From a bacterium (GTDB lineage: Bacteria > Vulcanimicrobiota > Vulcanimicrobiia > Vulcanimicrobiales > Vulcanimicrobiaceae): a DNA stretch of 64,000 bases. Below, one piece after another: positions 1 through 9,693 of this stretch. The notes below the pieces were generated by a model. That model was not told the DNA's origin, searched no databases, and worked only from the letters and a program-made list of their open reading frames with translations. The stretch is taken from assembly GCA_028869385.1 (NCBI GenBank), contig JAGWSR010000010.1, positions 1 to 64,000 of the forward strand, read 5' to 3'. Within the stretch, counting starts at the first letter, position 1; the number at the start of each line of letters is the position of its first letter. The translations under genes were made by a program, and so were the position numbers.

Positions 1-480
1 CTCGCGGGATCGTACTACGTCGAGTCGCTGACGAACGAACTGATCGAACGCGCGTCGCGCCTGATTGCCGAGGTGGACGCGATGGGCGGCAGCATCGCCG
101 CGATCGAGAGCGGTTGGATGCAGACGCGCATCGCCGACTCCGCGTACGCCGCGCAACAGGCGATCGAGAGCGGACGCAGCGTCGTCGTCGGCGTCAACCG
201 ATTCGCCGAGTCCGACACCGAGGGCGCCCGCATTCCGCTGCAGCGTATCGACGAGCGCGTCGAGCGCGAGCAAGTCGAGCGCCTGCAGGCCTTCCGCGCG
301 GCACGCGACGCCGCGACGGTCGACGCGCGCCTCGCGGCGGTCCGCCTGGCCGCCGAGGGTACCGAGAATCTCATGCCGCACTTCGTCGAAGCCGTGGATG
401 CCGGCGCGACGCTCGGCGAAATCTGCAACGTCCTGCGGGACGCGTTCGGAACCTATCGCGCAAAGGACATCGTGGCATGA
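1..480 (+). CDS. Methylmalonyl-CoA mutase, catalytic barrel subunit (3' end only)
   Basis: The reading frame is open from base 1 and ends at TGA 478-480, so only the last 159 codons are here. The segment has the family's terminal barrel sequence (AGSYYVESLT near the left edge, then DAMGG and AAIESGW) and a helical tail. The chain stops without a cobalamin-binding domain (no DxHxxG), which is the pattern of split mutases whose B12 subunit is a separate gene, presumably upstream or elsewhere. The family interconverts methylmalonyl-CoA and succinyl-CoA in the cytoplasm. It overlaps the following epimerase by 4 bases (ATGA), which supports co-translation and the assignment. Other acyl-CoA mutases of the same fold (for example isobutyryl-CoA mutase) cannot be excluded from this fragment. 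Confidence 0.88.
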   Translation, partial: LAGSYYVESLTNELIERASRLIAEVDAMGGSIAAIESGWMQTRIADSAYAAQQAIESGRSVVVGVNRFAESDTEGARIPLQRIDERVEREQVERLQAFRAARDAATVDARLAAVRLAAEGTENLMPHFVEAVDAGATLGEICNVLRDAFGTYRAKDIVA

Positions 481-878
481 AAATCGACCACATCGCCATC
501 GTCGTCAAGAACCTCGACGCGACGCTCGCGCTCTACACCCGGACGCTCGGATTCCGTGAGGTCTATCGCGAGATCGTCGCCGATCAGGGCATCGAGGCGG
601 TCGGTTTGGAGGCGGGAGATTCCGTCATCGAACTGCTGCGCCCGCTCGACGAAGACTCCCCCGTCGCGCGCTTTCGCGGCGAGGCCGAGACCAAGCTGCA
701 CCACACCGCCTATCGCGTCGACGATATCGAAGCGAAGCTCGACGAGTATCGCGCGAAAGGCGTGCGGCTCATCGACGAACGCCCGCGAAAGGGCGCGCAC
801 GGTAATCTGATCGCCTTCTTGCATCCGAAATCCACGGGCGGCGTGCTGATCGAGCTCTGCCAAAAGTCGCACGACTGA
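477..878 (+). CDS. mce: Methylmalonyl-CoA epimerase
   Basis: 133 residues, the usual size of this vicinal-oxygen-chelate family. It begins MKIDHIAIVV, with the first metal-ligand His at residue 4, carries a central HTAYRVDDI segment with a second His, and ends in a GVLIELCQK strand bearing the last Glu ligand. The enzyme epimerises (2R)/(2S)-methylmalonyl-CoA so that the mutase can use it, in propionate metabolism or the reverse direction. The ATG overlaps the mutase stop codon. The pairing with a mutase makes this assignment stronger than the fold alone would. Confidence 0.92.
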   Translation: MKIDHIAIVVKNLDATLALYTRTLGFREVYREIVADQGIEAVGLEAGDSVIELLRPLDEDSPVARFRGEAETKLHHTAYRVDDIEAKLDEYRAKGVRLIDERPRKGAHGNLIAFLHPKSTGGVLIELCQKSHD

Positions 879-927
879 GGTCGCAGCGACGAACTCATTC
901 CCACAACCTTCACGGTTCCGTCATGAA

Positions 928-944
928 GCAAGCGTTACGCTTGC
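928..944. promoter_or_regulatory. Perfect inverted repeat just upstream of the radical SAM gene
   Basis: GCAAGCG-TTA-CGCTTGC: 7-base arms around a 3-base loop, ending three bases before the ATG at 948. It sits where a Shine-Dalgarno sequence would normally be and no SD is visible. It could be a hairpin limiting translation or an operator for a dimeric regulator. Function is inferred only from position. Confidence 0.4.
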
Positions 945-947
945 CGC

Positions 948-1991
948 ATGAGCGCTATCAACGATCCGTACTTCGATCGAGCGCCGCGCATCGTCATTTG
1001 GGAAATGACCCGCGCCTGCGCACTCGCCTGCAAACACTGCCGCGCGGAGGCCGTCCCGCGTCGCCACCTCGGCGAACTCACCACCGGCGAGGCCTTTCAC
1101 CTCGTTGACGAGATCGCGCGCCTCGGAGCGCCGCTGCTCGTTTTGAGCGGAGGCGACCCGCTGATGCGCGACGACATCTACAAGATCGTCGAGTACGCGC
1201 GCTTTCGCGGGCTCACCGTCGCCGTGACGCCGAGCGCCACCGGGCGCCTCACCTCCGACGCCCTCGAACGGCTCTACACCGCGGGGGCGCACCGCGTCGC
1301 GCTCAGCCTCGACGCGCCGGACGCGCAGGCGCACGATGCGTTTCGCGGCGTGCGCGGCTCCTACGCACGCACGCTCGCCGCGGTACGCTCCGCGCGCGAG
1401 ATCGGACTCGAGGTCCAGATCAACACGACCATCTCGCGGCGCAACAACGAGCGGGTCGACGAGTTTGTGGATCTGCTCTCGACGCTCGACATCGCGCTCT
1501 GGAGCGTCTTCTTCCTCATTCCGGTCGGGCGCGCGTCACTCGACATGATGCTCGACGCGGCGGAGACCGATCGCGCGTTCGAAGCGATCTATGCCGCATC
1601 CAAACGCGCGCCGTTCGGCGTCAAAACCACCGAAGCACCCGCGTATCGCCGCTTTCTCGCTCAGCGCGACCCGTCGCTCGTGCGCACGGCCGGCATCGGC
1701 GACGGCCGCGGTTTCGTCTTCGTCTCGCACGTCGGCGAGGTCTATCCGAGCGGCTTTCTCCCCGAATCGGCGGGGAACGTGCGCAGCACTCCGCTCGGGA
1801 CGATCTACCGCGAACACCCGCTCTTCGTGCGGCTACGACGCCCATCGACCTTTACCGGCAAGTGCGGCGTCTGTTCCTACAATACGATCTGCGGCGGCTC
1901 GCGCGCGCGTGCCTACGCGACGAGCGGCGATCCGTTCGGCAGCGATCCTTCGTGCTCGTACGTCCCCGAGCGGAGCGCGGCGCATGTTTAA
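948..1991 (+). CDS. Radical SAM/SPASM protein, TIGR04053-like (AhbD-related)
   Basis: 347 residues. The radical SAM cluster motif CxxxCxxC lies at Cys24, Cys28 and Cys31, followed by an SGGDP segment for SAM binding. The C-terminal SPASM/twitch region has CGVCSYNTICGG plus a last Cys near the end, binding an auxiliary Fe-S cluster. The LWSVFFLIPVGR and FGVKTTEAP stretches resemble what I remember of TIGR04053 proteins, which are relatives of AhbD, the enzyme that oxidatively decarboxylates Fe-coproporphyrin III to heme. It overlaps the following AhbC-like gene by 8 bases, so the two are probably one transcript and one pathway. A role at the AhbD step is inference; a peptide-modifying role is less likely because no precursor peptide is seen. 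Confidence 0.75.
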   Translation: MSAINDPYFDRAPRIVIWEMTRACALACKHCRAEAVPRRHLGELTTGEAFHLVDEIARLGAPLLVLSGGDPLMRDDIYKIVEYARFRGLTVAVTPSATGRLTSDALERLYTAGAHRVALSLDAPDAQAHDAFRGVRGSYARTLAAVRSAREIGLEVQINTTISRRNNERVDEFVDLLSTLDIALWSVFFLIPVGRASLDMMLDAAETDRAFEAIYAASKRAPFGVKTTEAPAYRRFLAQRDPSLVRTAGIGDGRGFVFVSHVGEVYPSGFLPESAGNVRSTPLGTIYREHPLFVRLRRPSTFTGKCGVCSYNTICGGSRARAYATSGDPFGSDPSCSYVPERSAAHV

Positions 1992-3153
1992 CGTCACCAA
2001 GATCATCTGCGGTCGCGAGCAGCCGATGGACGCGCTGCGCTACGGCGAAGGGCGCGAGGCTCCGGCATCGGCGGCCGCGCGTCGCCCCGTCGTCGTGTGG
2101 AACGTCACGCGAACGTGCAATCTGCGATGCACGCACTGCTACAGCGATTCGGCCCCGGAAAAGTACGACGAACTCTCGTTCGACGAAGGCCGAGCGCTGC
2201 TGGACGATCTCGCCGCCTTCGGCGTCCCGGCCGTCCTCCTCTCGGGCGGCGAACCGCTCGCCCGACGCGACACGCTCGAGCTCGCCGCGTACGCGCGCTC
2301 GCTCGGGCTGAAGTTGACGCTCTCGACCAACGGCACGCTCGTCGATGAAGCGACGGCACGCCGCATCAAAGATCTCGGCTTCACCTATGTCGGCATCTCG
2401 TTCGACGGCCTCGGCGCGACGAACGATCGCTTTCGCGGCGTCGCAGGCGCGTTCGAGCGCGCGCTACGCGCGATTCGCAATCTCAAAGCCGTCGGACAGA
2501 AGGTCGGTCTGCGCCTGACGCTCACGCCGAATACCGTGGCCGACCTCGACGGCATCTTCGACTTCATCGAGTCCGAGCAGATCCAGCGCGCCTGCTTTTA
2601 CCATCTCGTTCCGGCCGGACGCGGCAGTTCGCTCGTCGCGCTCTCTCACGACGATACGCGCGCGGCCTTGGACCGTATCTTCGAGCGCACGCAGGCGCTC
2701 GCGCGCAAGGGCGATCCCCGCGAGATCCTCACCGTGGACAATCATGCCGACGCCGCCTACGCGACGATGTGGCTCGAACGTACCGGAGCGCCGCACGCCG
2801 AAAGCGCGCGTGCGGCCCTCGCGTGGAACGGCGGCGCGAATCACTCGTCGGGCATCGGCATCGCCGATATCGATTGGCTCGGCAACGTGCATCCCGATCA
2901 ATTTCTCCAGAACATCACGCTCGGCAACGTGCGCGAGCGGCCGTTCAGCGAGATCTGGAGCGATCCCGAGCAACCGGTCCTCTCCAAACTTCGGCGACGG
3001 CGCGAGTTCGTGGGCGGGCGCTGCCGGTCGTGCAGCTTCTTCGCGACCTGCGGCGGAAATTTCCGCGCGCGCGCATTTGGGATGACCGGAGACCTTTGGG
3101 CCGAGGATCCCGGATGCTACTTGAGCGACGCCGAGATCGCGCAGACGGCTTAA
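1984..3153 (+). CDS. ahbC: AhbC/NirJ-type radical SAM protein (12,18-didecarboxysiroheme deacetylase-like)
   Basis: 389 residues. The N-terminus MFNVTKIICG...DALRYG matches the opening of AhbC proteins, followed by VVVWNVTRTCNLRCTHC with the CxxxCxxC triad at Cys45, Cys49 and Cys52, an LSGGEPL loop, and a SPASM-like C-terminus with CRSCSFFATCGGN and a final Cys in EDPGCYL. AhbC removes acetate side chains from 12,18-didecarboxysiroheme in the siroheme-dependent heme route; NirJ does related chemistry for heme d1. The DALRYG start favours AhbC. No other ahb or nir gene lies in the window. The stop codon overlaps the stop of the convergent gene by 4 bases. Confidence 0.8.
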   Translation: MFNVTKIICGREQPMDALRYGEGREAPASAAARRPVVVWNVTRTCNLRCTHCYSDSAPEKYDELSFDEGRALLDDLAAFGVPAVLLSGGEPLARRDTLELAAYARSLGLKLTLSTNGTLVDEATARRIKDLGFTYVGISFDGLGATNDRFRGVAGAFERALRAIRNLKAVGQKVGLRLTLTPNTVADLDGIFDFIESEQIQRACFYHLVPAGRGSSLVALSHDDTRAALDRIFERTQALARKGDPREILTVDNHADAAYATMWLERTGAPHAESARAALAWNGGANHSSGIGIADIDWLGNVHPDQFLQNITLGNVRERPFSEIWSDPEQPVLSKLRRRREFVGGRCRSCSFFATCGGNFRARAFGMTGDLWAEDPGCYLSDAEIAQTA

Positions 3154-5369
3154 GGCGAGAGGGTCGGCGCGAGGCGCGCCTCGATGCGCGTCTCGAACGT
3201 GCGCTGCCACGGAAGCGTGATCCGCAGCGCCGCGACGTGCAGGTTCGGATAGAGCTGCGCGAGGGTCCGCTGCGCGGCGTACCAGAGCAGCGCGCGATTT
3301 CGCGCGTCGGTCTCGTCGGCGATCGGGGCCACGAGCAGCGTGTGATCGGTGACGCCGCGCGCGTCGAGCCAGGCGTTGAGCGCCGGGCGCACGGCAACGT
3401 GGAAGTCGACATCGTCGGCGAAGCGCATGAAGGTAAACGTGGCGTGCGCGAGCGCGTCGTATCGCCCGACGCGCCGTCCGCTGCCCGCCGCGATCGCCTC
3501 GGCGAGCGCCGTTCCGACGGTGTTCGCATCGGTATTCCACGACGCGTAGGCGTCGAGCCGCGAGGCGACGCCGTCGTCGAGCAGACGCTGCGCGAAGGCG
3601 CCTTGATCCTCGTACGAACCCTCGAACGAAAGATCGGCGAGCGCGACGGGCACGTCTGCCGCGATGCTAGAGCGCATCGCCTGCACGAATGCGCGGTCGA
3701 GCACCGCGCCGGTGTGCGGCACGCGCACGAAGAGCGTGAGATCGGGGTGGAGATCGTCGCGCACACCGCCGCAGCGCGCGATGAGCCGCGCGATCGTGTC
3801 GCCGATCGACGCAAACTCGAGCGGATCCTGATAGGCCGCACCATCCGGTGTCGAGTAGCGAATCGCGACGCGCGGCCGCCAGCGGGCGCCCCGCGCGAGC
3901 GCACGCGCGACGTAGGCCATCCCGAGTTCGTCGGCGCCCGGCTCGATCGCGACGCGATCGCCGAGTCCGAGCGCATCGGCGTATGCCGCGAGCGCACGAT
4001 ACTCCGGCACGTGGAGCCCGTACGGCTTGGCGTCGTCCTGTCCGAGCACCACCTCGTCGAAGCTCCCGGCGCGCACGCGCTCGATGAGGAGACGATCCAA
4101 GCCATAGTCGCGCGTTCGTGCATCGAGGTACGCGCGCAACAGCGGTTCGCCGATCAGCGCCCGCAGCCGAGCCGCGTCGGCGCGTTCCGAGGGGAGCGGC
4201 GGATCGTGCAGATTCGCGTAGGCCTGCAGATACGTCCATGCCGGATAGGCCGCGAAGAACGAGGCGCCATCGCCGATCGGCGGAACGCCGGTCGGCGCGA
4301 GACGCATGATCGTACCGAAGACGCCGATCCATGCGCGCGGCGCTCGCGCGCGCAAGCGGTCGAGCGCGCGCAGGCGCAGCACGGCGGTCGCATACGGCGT
4401 CGCCGGCACGCGCGACGCCACGAGTCCACCGTAGAGCAGCATGTCGCTCGAGAGCACGTACGCATCGCTCGCGGGCGCACGACCGTAGAGCCACGCGACG
4501 ATCGCATCGGGATCGCCGAAGCGCAGATAGTGTCCGAGCAACGCGCGCGGCGGCTCGACGACGCGCCGTCCGGCGATCTCGCCCAGCAGCTCCGGCAATT
4601 GCTGCGTCACCGGGCGATCGTCGAGCGGCACGTACACGATCGGCGGTTGCGCGGCGCGCGCGCTCGACGTCGCGAAGAGGGCGATCAATGCGAGCGGGAG
4701 CAGCCATCGCGCGACGAGTGGCAGCACGATGGCGGTAAGAACCGCGTTGAGACCCATGGCGAGCCCGGAAAATGCCGACGCCGAGCGATCGAGCGCGAAG
4801 AGGCGCGCGGTTCCGACGCCGTGCGACGCGGTGCCGATCGCCACGCCCGCGATGCGATGCGGCGCGCGTGAGAGCACGGCGCGCGCGACGAGTGCGCCGA
4901 CGACACCGCTCAGCACCGCGAAGACGCCCGCGAGCGCCGGTATGCCGCCGATCTGCGCGCTCACCGCCATCGCGACCGGCGTCGTCACCGCCTTCGAGGC
5001 GAACGAACGCACGATCGCATCGCTGCAGCCGAAGGCGCGAGCGAGCCACACCGCCGAGAGCACGATCGCGGCCGAACCGCAGACGAGCGCGCTCACGATC
5101 GCCGCCGCGTCGCGCGCGATCGCGCGGAGTTCGCGAAAGAGCGGCACGGCGAGCGCGATGGTGGCCGGAATGAGGAGAAACGAGAGGCCCGACGTCGCGC
5201 GAGCGTAGCGCGCGTAGGGCGTATGCGTGAGCGCGAGCGCGGCGATGAGCGCGAGCGTGCTCGTGACGACCGGATGCAGCAGCGGCGTATCGCCGCAGGC
5301 ACGCGCCAAGCGCTGCGCCACGAGATAGACCCCGATCGTCGCGCTCGTCCAAAGCACCACGCTCAGCAT
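3150..5369 (-). CDS. LrgB-like membrane protein fused in frame to a DUF4127 protein
   Basis: 739 residues with no stop between two parts. Residues 1 to about 230 are a multi-helix LrgB/YohK-like membrane domain (for example TPVAMAVSAQIGGIPALAG). The rest begins QPPIVYVPLDDRPVTQQLP and has DAYVLSSDMLLYGG, both typical of DUF4127 proteins. The join, LPLALIALFATSSARA, reads like a signal peptide of a formerly separate DUF4127 protein, so the junction helix may be that signal. An internal Met a little upstream of the junction could still start a free DUF4127 protein. The ATG overlaps the LrgA stop codon. It is the last gene of the muropeptide-recycling run, suggesting a part in handling cell-wall fragments, but neither domain's biochemical role is firmly known to me. 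Confidence 0.78.
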   Translation of the reverse strand: MLSVVLWTSATIGVYLVAQRLARACGDTPLLHPVVTSTLALIAALALTHTPYARYARATSGLSFLLIPATIALAVPLFRELRAIARDAAAIVSALVCGSAAIVLSAVWLARAFGCSDAIVRSFASKAVTTPVAMAVSAQIGGIPALAGVFAVLSGVVGALVARAVLSRAPHRIAGVAIGTASHGVGTARLFALDRSASAFSGLAMGLNAVLTAIVLPLVARWLLPLALIALFATSSARAAQPPIVYVPLDDRPVTQQLPELLGEIAGRRVVEPPRALLGHYLRFGDPDAIVAWLYGRAPASDAYVLSSDMLLYGGLVASRVPATPYATAVLRLRALDRLRARAPRAWIGVFGTIMRLAPTGVPPIGDGASFFAAYPAWTYLQAYANLHDPPLPSERADAARLRALIGEPLLRAYLDARTRDYGLDRLLIERVRAGSFDEVVLGQDDAKPYGLHVPEYRALAAYADALGLGDRVAIEPGADELGMAYVARALARGARWRPRVAIRYSTPDGAAYQDPLEFASIGDTIARLIARCGGVRDDLHPDLTLFVRVPHTGAVLDRAFVQAMRSSIAADVPVALADLSFEGSYEDQGAFAQRLLDDGVASRLDAYASWNTDANTVGTALAEAIAAGSGRRVGRYDALAHATFTFMRFADDVDFHVAVRPALNAWLDARGVTDHTLLVAPIADETDARNRALLWYAAQRTLAQLYPNLHVAALRITLPWQRTFETRIEARLAPTLSP

Positions 5370-5733
5370 CGCCGCACCCGTCGATGCACGAGCGTGCCGA
5401 CTCCGGCCGCGACCGCAACCCCGATCAACGTGGAGAGCACGAGCGTCACCGTCACGCCGAGCCACGAGCGCGCGAGCAGCGTTCCGTACTGCATCGCACC
5501 GACGCACGCGGGCACGAAGAGGAGCGCGAACCAGCGCAGCAACGCGTGCGCCGCGCGATCGATCGGCGCATCCACCTTGCGGCGCAACGCAAAGATCCCG
5601 AGCAGCACGAGCATCCCGAAGACGGCGCTCGAAAAACGCACGTGGAGCGCGGCGAGCGCCCCATCGCAGAGCGCGGCATACGCGACGAAGCCCGCGAGGG
5701 CGAGCGCGATCTTGCGCGTGCGCACGGCGTCTC

Positions 5734-5737
<4 letters not shown>
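5363..5737 (-). CDS. lrgA: LrgA/CidA family membrane protein
   Basis: 124 residues with four hydrophobic segments and the LrgA-like stretch FSSAVFGMLVLLGIFAL. The GTG start at 5737 overlaps the MurQ stop (GTGA), and the stop overlaps the LrgB start, giving the usual lrgA-lrgB order. LrgA/CidA proteins form inner-membrane holin-like or transport complexes with LrgB; some LrgAB pairs move small organic acids. Here the setting in a cell-wall recycling run suggests a link to lactate or pyruvate released by MurQ or to wall turnover, which is inference. Confidence 0.82.
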
Positions 5738-6611
<874 letters not shown>

Positions 6612-6615
<4 letters not shown>

Positions 6616-7523
6616 GCGTCCTCCGCGACGAGCAGCGCGCGCGCGAGCGCGAGCGCGCCGTACTCCGGCCGCGGCGGCGCCTTGAGCGGCTGCACGAACG
6701 GCATCTCGTTCGAGATGCGCGTCTCCAGCAAAAAGCTCAGGAGCGAATTCGACGCGAGCAAGCCGCCGGCGAGGACGAGCGGCAGCTCGCGATTGCGCAC
6801 GTCCGCCGCTCGAACGAGGGCCTTCAGCAATTCGTAGAGATCGAGTGCCGCCGCTTGCACGATTTTGGTCGCGCTGCGTTCGCCCGCGGTCGCGGCGTCG
6901 AGCACGAAGGGAGCGATGGCCGCGATCTCGCGCACCGGTGCGGGTGCCTCGTAAATGCGCGCGAGCACGTCCTGCGCCTGCGATGCGTGCAGATGCGCAG
7001 CGATGCGCGCGAGCATCGCATCGTGCGGGGCGCGGCCGTCGTACATTTTGAGGAGCAGGCGCAGCGCGGCCGCGCCGATCGCGTAGCCCGAGCCTTCGTC
7101 GCCGAGCAGATGCCCGTATCCACCGCAGCGCACGAAGCGCTCGCCGACGACCGCACACGCGATCGTTCCGGTTCCCGCGACGAGCGCGAGCGCGTCGCCT
7201 TCGGGGACTCCGGCGCGCAGCGCGATGCGCGCATCGTCGCTCACGCCGATCCGGGTACCGCGCAGGTGCTCCGCGAGTGCGTCGCGCAGCGCGTGCGCCA
7301 CGTCGTCGCGCCCCGCACCGGCGGCGCCGACGAAGACGGCGTCCGGGCGCATCGCGCCGAGCGCCGCGCCCACCGCCTGCGCGATGCACGCGGCCGAGGC
7401 GGCGATCCCGGCGACGCGCACGTTCGCCGGATCGCCCGCGTAGGTTCCGAGCGGCAGTTCGTCGCGCATCGCGACGACGTTCGTGGAACTCCCACCCGCG
7501 TCCACACCCACGATCACCGACAC
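6612..7523 (-). CDS. BadF/BadG/BcrA-type amino-sugar kinase (GlcNAc kinase-like)
   Basis: 303 residues of the ASKHA kinase fold: phosphate-1 loop GVDAGGSSTN at the N-terminus, LVAGTGTIA, LLGDEGSGYAIG and LAGGLLAS. Such kinases phosphorylate N-acetylglucosamine or N-acetylmuramic acid. Placed between AnmK and MurQ, its likely substrate is the GlcNAc released by NagZ. Two GTG starts are possible, 7523 and 7517. I chose 7523 because a GGAGG lies about 10 bases upstream; 7517 would give the same 4-base overlap used elsewhere in the operon. Confidence 0.85.
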
Positions 7524-8659
7524 GATTTGGCTACCTCCATCACGAGACGCGCGAGTCCATAGGGAGCGATCCCGCCGAGCGTAACCGCGCGCGCGGCACC
7601 CGTGACCCGCGGAACGTTCGCCGCGCGCTCGCGCAGCGTCTCGAACCCGAGGATCGCGAACGCGATCGCTTCGCGCGCATCGCTCGGCACGCCCATCGCA
7701 TCGGTCGGTTCGATGGCGCAATGCGGAAGTCGTGCCTGCAATCGCTGCATGAGCGCGAGATTTCGGACGCCGCCGCCGCCGACGACGATGCGCGGCGCTC
7801 GCAGGCCGAGATCGGCGATCGCGTCGCCGAGCGTCGCCGCGGTGAGCTCGGTGAGCGTCGCGCAGCCGTCCTCCAACGAGAGCGGGCCGAGCAACGCGCG
7901 ATGCATGCGGAGGAAGTGCTCGCCGAAACGTTCGCGGCCGGTCGTCTTCGGCGGCTCAGCGGCAAAATACGGATCCGCCAGCATCGCGGCGAGCGCGCGT
8001 TCGTCGCAACGGCCGAGGCTCGCGAACGCTCCGTCGGCATCCAGCGCGAGTGCGCCATCGGTACGTTCGAGCACGAAGGCATCGAGGAGCATGTTCCCCG
8101 GTCCCGTGTCGAAGGCGAGCACGTCGTACGGGGTCGATCCGCGCGGCAGCGCCGTGAGGTTGGCGATGCCGCCGATGTTGACGGCGACGCGATCCTCGCT
8201 CGCGCTCGCGAAGAGCATCGCATCGACGTAGGGAACGAGCGGCGCACCGTGCCCGCCGACGGCGCAGTCGGCGCTGCGAAAATCGAAACAGACGGTCGTC
8301 GCAAGCGCTTCGCGCACCACGAACGGATCGCCGATCTGCATGGTGACGTGCCGCGCGCCGTCGTGATAGATCGTCAAGCCGTGCATCGCGACGTAATCCA
8401 CCTGCATCGCACCGGCAACGGCCCGTGCCGCCTGCGCGAAGGCGATGCCGAGGTCGCGATGGAGCTCCGCGATCCGCGCGGCCGAGCCATCGCACGGCGG
8501 CAACGTCGCGCGCAAACGCTCGAGGAGCGGCGGTTCGAAGGGCTGCGTCACGAACGCGAGCACTTCGAACGCATACCCGTCACCGTGCGGCTCGAGGCGA
8601 AGCAGCGCGGCATCGATACCGTCGAGCGAGGTCCCGCTCATCAATCCGATTGCGATCAT
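7514..8659 (-). CDS. anmK: Anhydro-N-acetylmuramic acid kinase AnmK
   Basis: 381 residues. Signatures GLMSGTSLDGIDAAL at the N-terminus (ATP-binding), VNIGGIANLT, DTGPGNMLLDAF and VVGGGGVRN are diagnostic. AnmK opens the 1,6-anhydro ring of anhMurNAc and phosphorylates it to MurNAc-6-phosphate, the substrate of MurQ two genes downstream. The ATG overlaps the stop of the upstream hydrolase by 4 bases. Confidence 0.95.
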   Translation of the reverse strand: MIAIGLMSGTSLDGIDAALLRLEPHGDGYAFEVLAFVTQPFEPPLLERLRATLPPCDGSAARIAELHRDLGIAFAQAARAVAGAMQVDYVAMHGLTIYHDGARHVTMQIGDPFVVREALATTVCFDFRSADCAVGGHGAPLVPYVDAMLFASASEDRVAVNIGGIANLTALPRGSTPYDVLAFDTGPGNMLLDAFVLERTDGALALDADGAFASLGRCDERALAAMLADPYFAAEPPKTTGRERFGEHFLRMHRALLGPLSLEDGCATLTELTAATLGDAIADLGLRAPRIVVGGGGVRNLALMQRLQARLPHCAIEPTDAMGVPSDAREAIAFAILGFETLRERAANVPRVTGAARAVTLGGIAPYGLARLVMEVAKSCR

Positions 8660-9693
8660 GGCTGCGTCGCTTCGATCACCGCGTCGTAGAAGGCCGCTCG
8701 CAGCGGACGGGAATCCGAGCGACCGAAATAGACGGTGTTGGTGAGCAGTACGCCCTGCACGTCTCGCTCCGGATCGGCCCAGACGCAGGTCCCGGTGAAG
8801 CCCGTGTGCCCGAAGGTCGAAGGCGAAAAGCGCGCGCCGCACGAGTTCTCGTCGTTGGTCTTGAGCGCCCATCCGAGCCCGCGGCGCAGCACGGGATCGT
8901 AGGCTTGTTCCGTAACCGCCGCGGCCGCGAGCGCGTGCGGAAGACGCGCGCTCGCGCGGCCGCGAAGCGCGCCGAGATAGCTCTCGGTGAGCCGCGCGAC
9001 GTCGGCGGCGCAGCCGAAGAGGCCGGCGTGCCCCGCGACGCCGTTGCAAAGATGGGCCTTCTCGTCGTGCACGGTGCCCTGCACTCGTCCGCGCCACGCA
9101 TCGTCTTCGGTCGCGGGGATCGCCGCGCGCTCGCGCGCATCCGGCCGAAACCCCAACGTGCGCGTGGCGAAGCGGCGCGCGAGCAACGCGGGGAGCGAGC
9201 GTCCCGTGACCCGCGCGAGCACGACGCCGAGCGCGATCATGCCGAGGTCGCTGTAGATGACGCGCTCGCCCGGGCGCGCGACGAGCGGCCGATGCAACGC
9301 GAAGCGCTCGACGTCTTCGTCCAAGAGCGTGCGATAGTCCGCGCCCGAGTTCATCCCCGATGTATGCGCGAGCAGCATGCGCGGCGTGATCGACGCATGG
9401 TCGGTACCGCGCCACGATTCCACGACCGACGCGAGCGGTTCGTCGAGATCGATGCGCCCCTGCGACGCGAGCGCGAGCGCCGCATCCGAGACGAAGAGCT
9501 TGGTGAGCGACGCGAGATCGAAGCGCGTGTCGCAAAAGACGGGTCGCGCCGCGTCGTCCGCGCGCGTGACGCCGTACGCGCGTTCGAACTGCAGCACGCC
9601 GCCCGACTCGACGCGCGCGACCGCCCCGGTGAAGAGGCGCCCCGTCGCCTCGCGCACGATGCGATCGAGCGCGGCGAAGCGTTCAGAGCGCAA
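8656..9693 (-). CDS. Serine hydrolase of the beta-lactamase/penicillin-binding fold
   Basis: 345 residues. The catalytic SLTK (SxxK) tetrad is in DLASLTKLF, the second motif appears as YSD in VIYSDLGMIALG (YxN variant) and the third as HTG in GHTGFTG. No signal peptide is evident, so it probably acts in the cytoplasm. Enzymes of this type are often next to, or fused with, NagZ, and may trim the peptide or ester part of muropeptides; substrate unknown. The only early start I see is TTG at 9693, overlapping the NagZ stop by 11 bases, so the exact N-terminus is uncertain. Confidence 0.82.
   Translation of the reverse strand: MRSERFAALDRIVREATGRLFTGAVARVESGGVLQFERAYGVTRADDAARPVFCDTRFDLASLTKLFVSDAALALASQGRIDLDEPLASVVESWRGTDHASITPRMLLAHTSGMNSGADYRTLLDEDVERFALHRPLVARPGERVIYSDLGMIALGVVLARVTGRSLPALLARRFATRTLGFRPDARERAAIPATEDDAWRGRVQGTVHDEKAHLCNGVAGHAGLFGCAADVARLTESYLGALRGRASARLPHALAAAAVTEQAYDPVLRRGLGWALKTNDENSCGARFSPSTFGHTGFTGTCVWADPERDVQGVLLTNTVYFGRSDSRPLRAAFYDAVIEATQP

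Noticed and set aside
2769-4871. Long plus-strand ORF of 700 residues opposite the LrgB-DUF4127 gene
   Set aside because: It is Arg/Glu/Ala-rich throughout with no domain, as expected for an antisense shadow in GC-rich DNA; the minus-strand gene has clear families.
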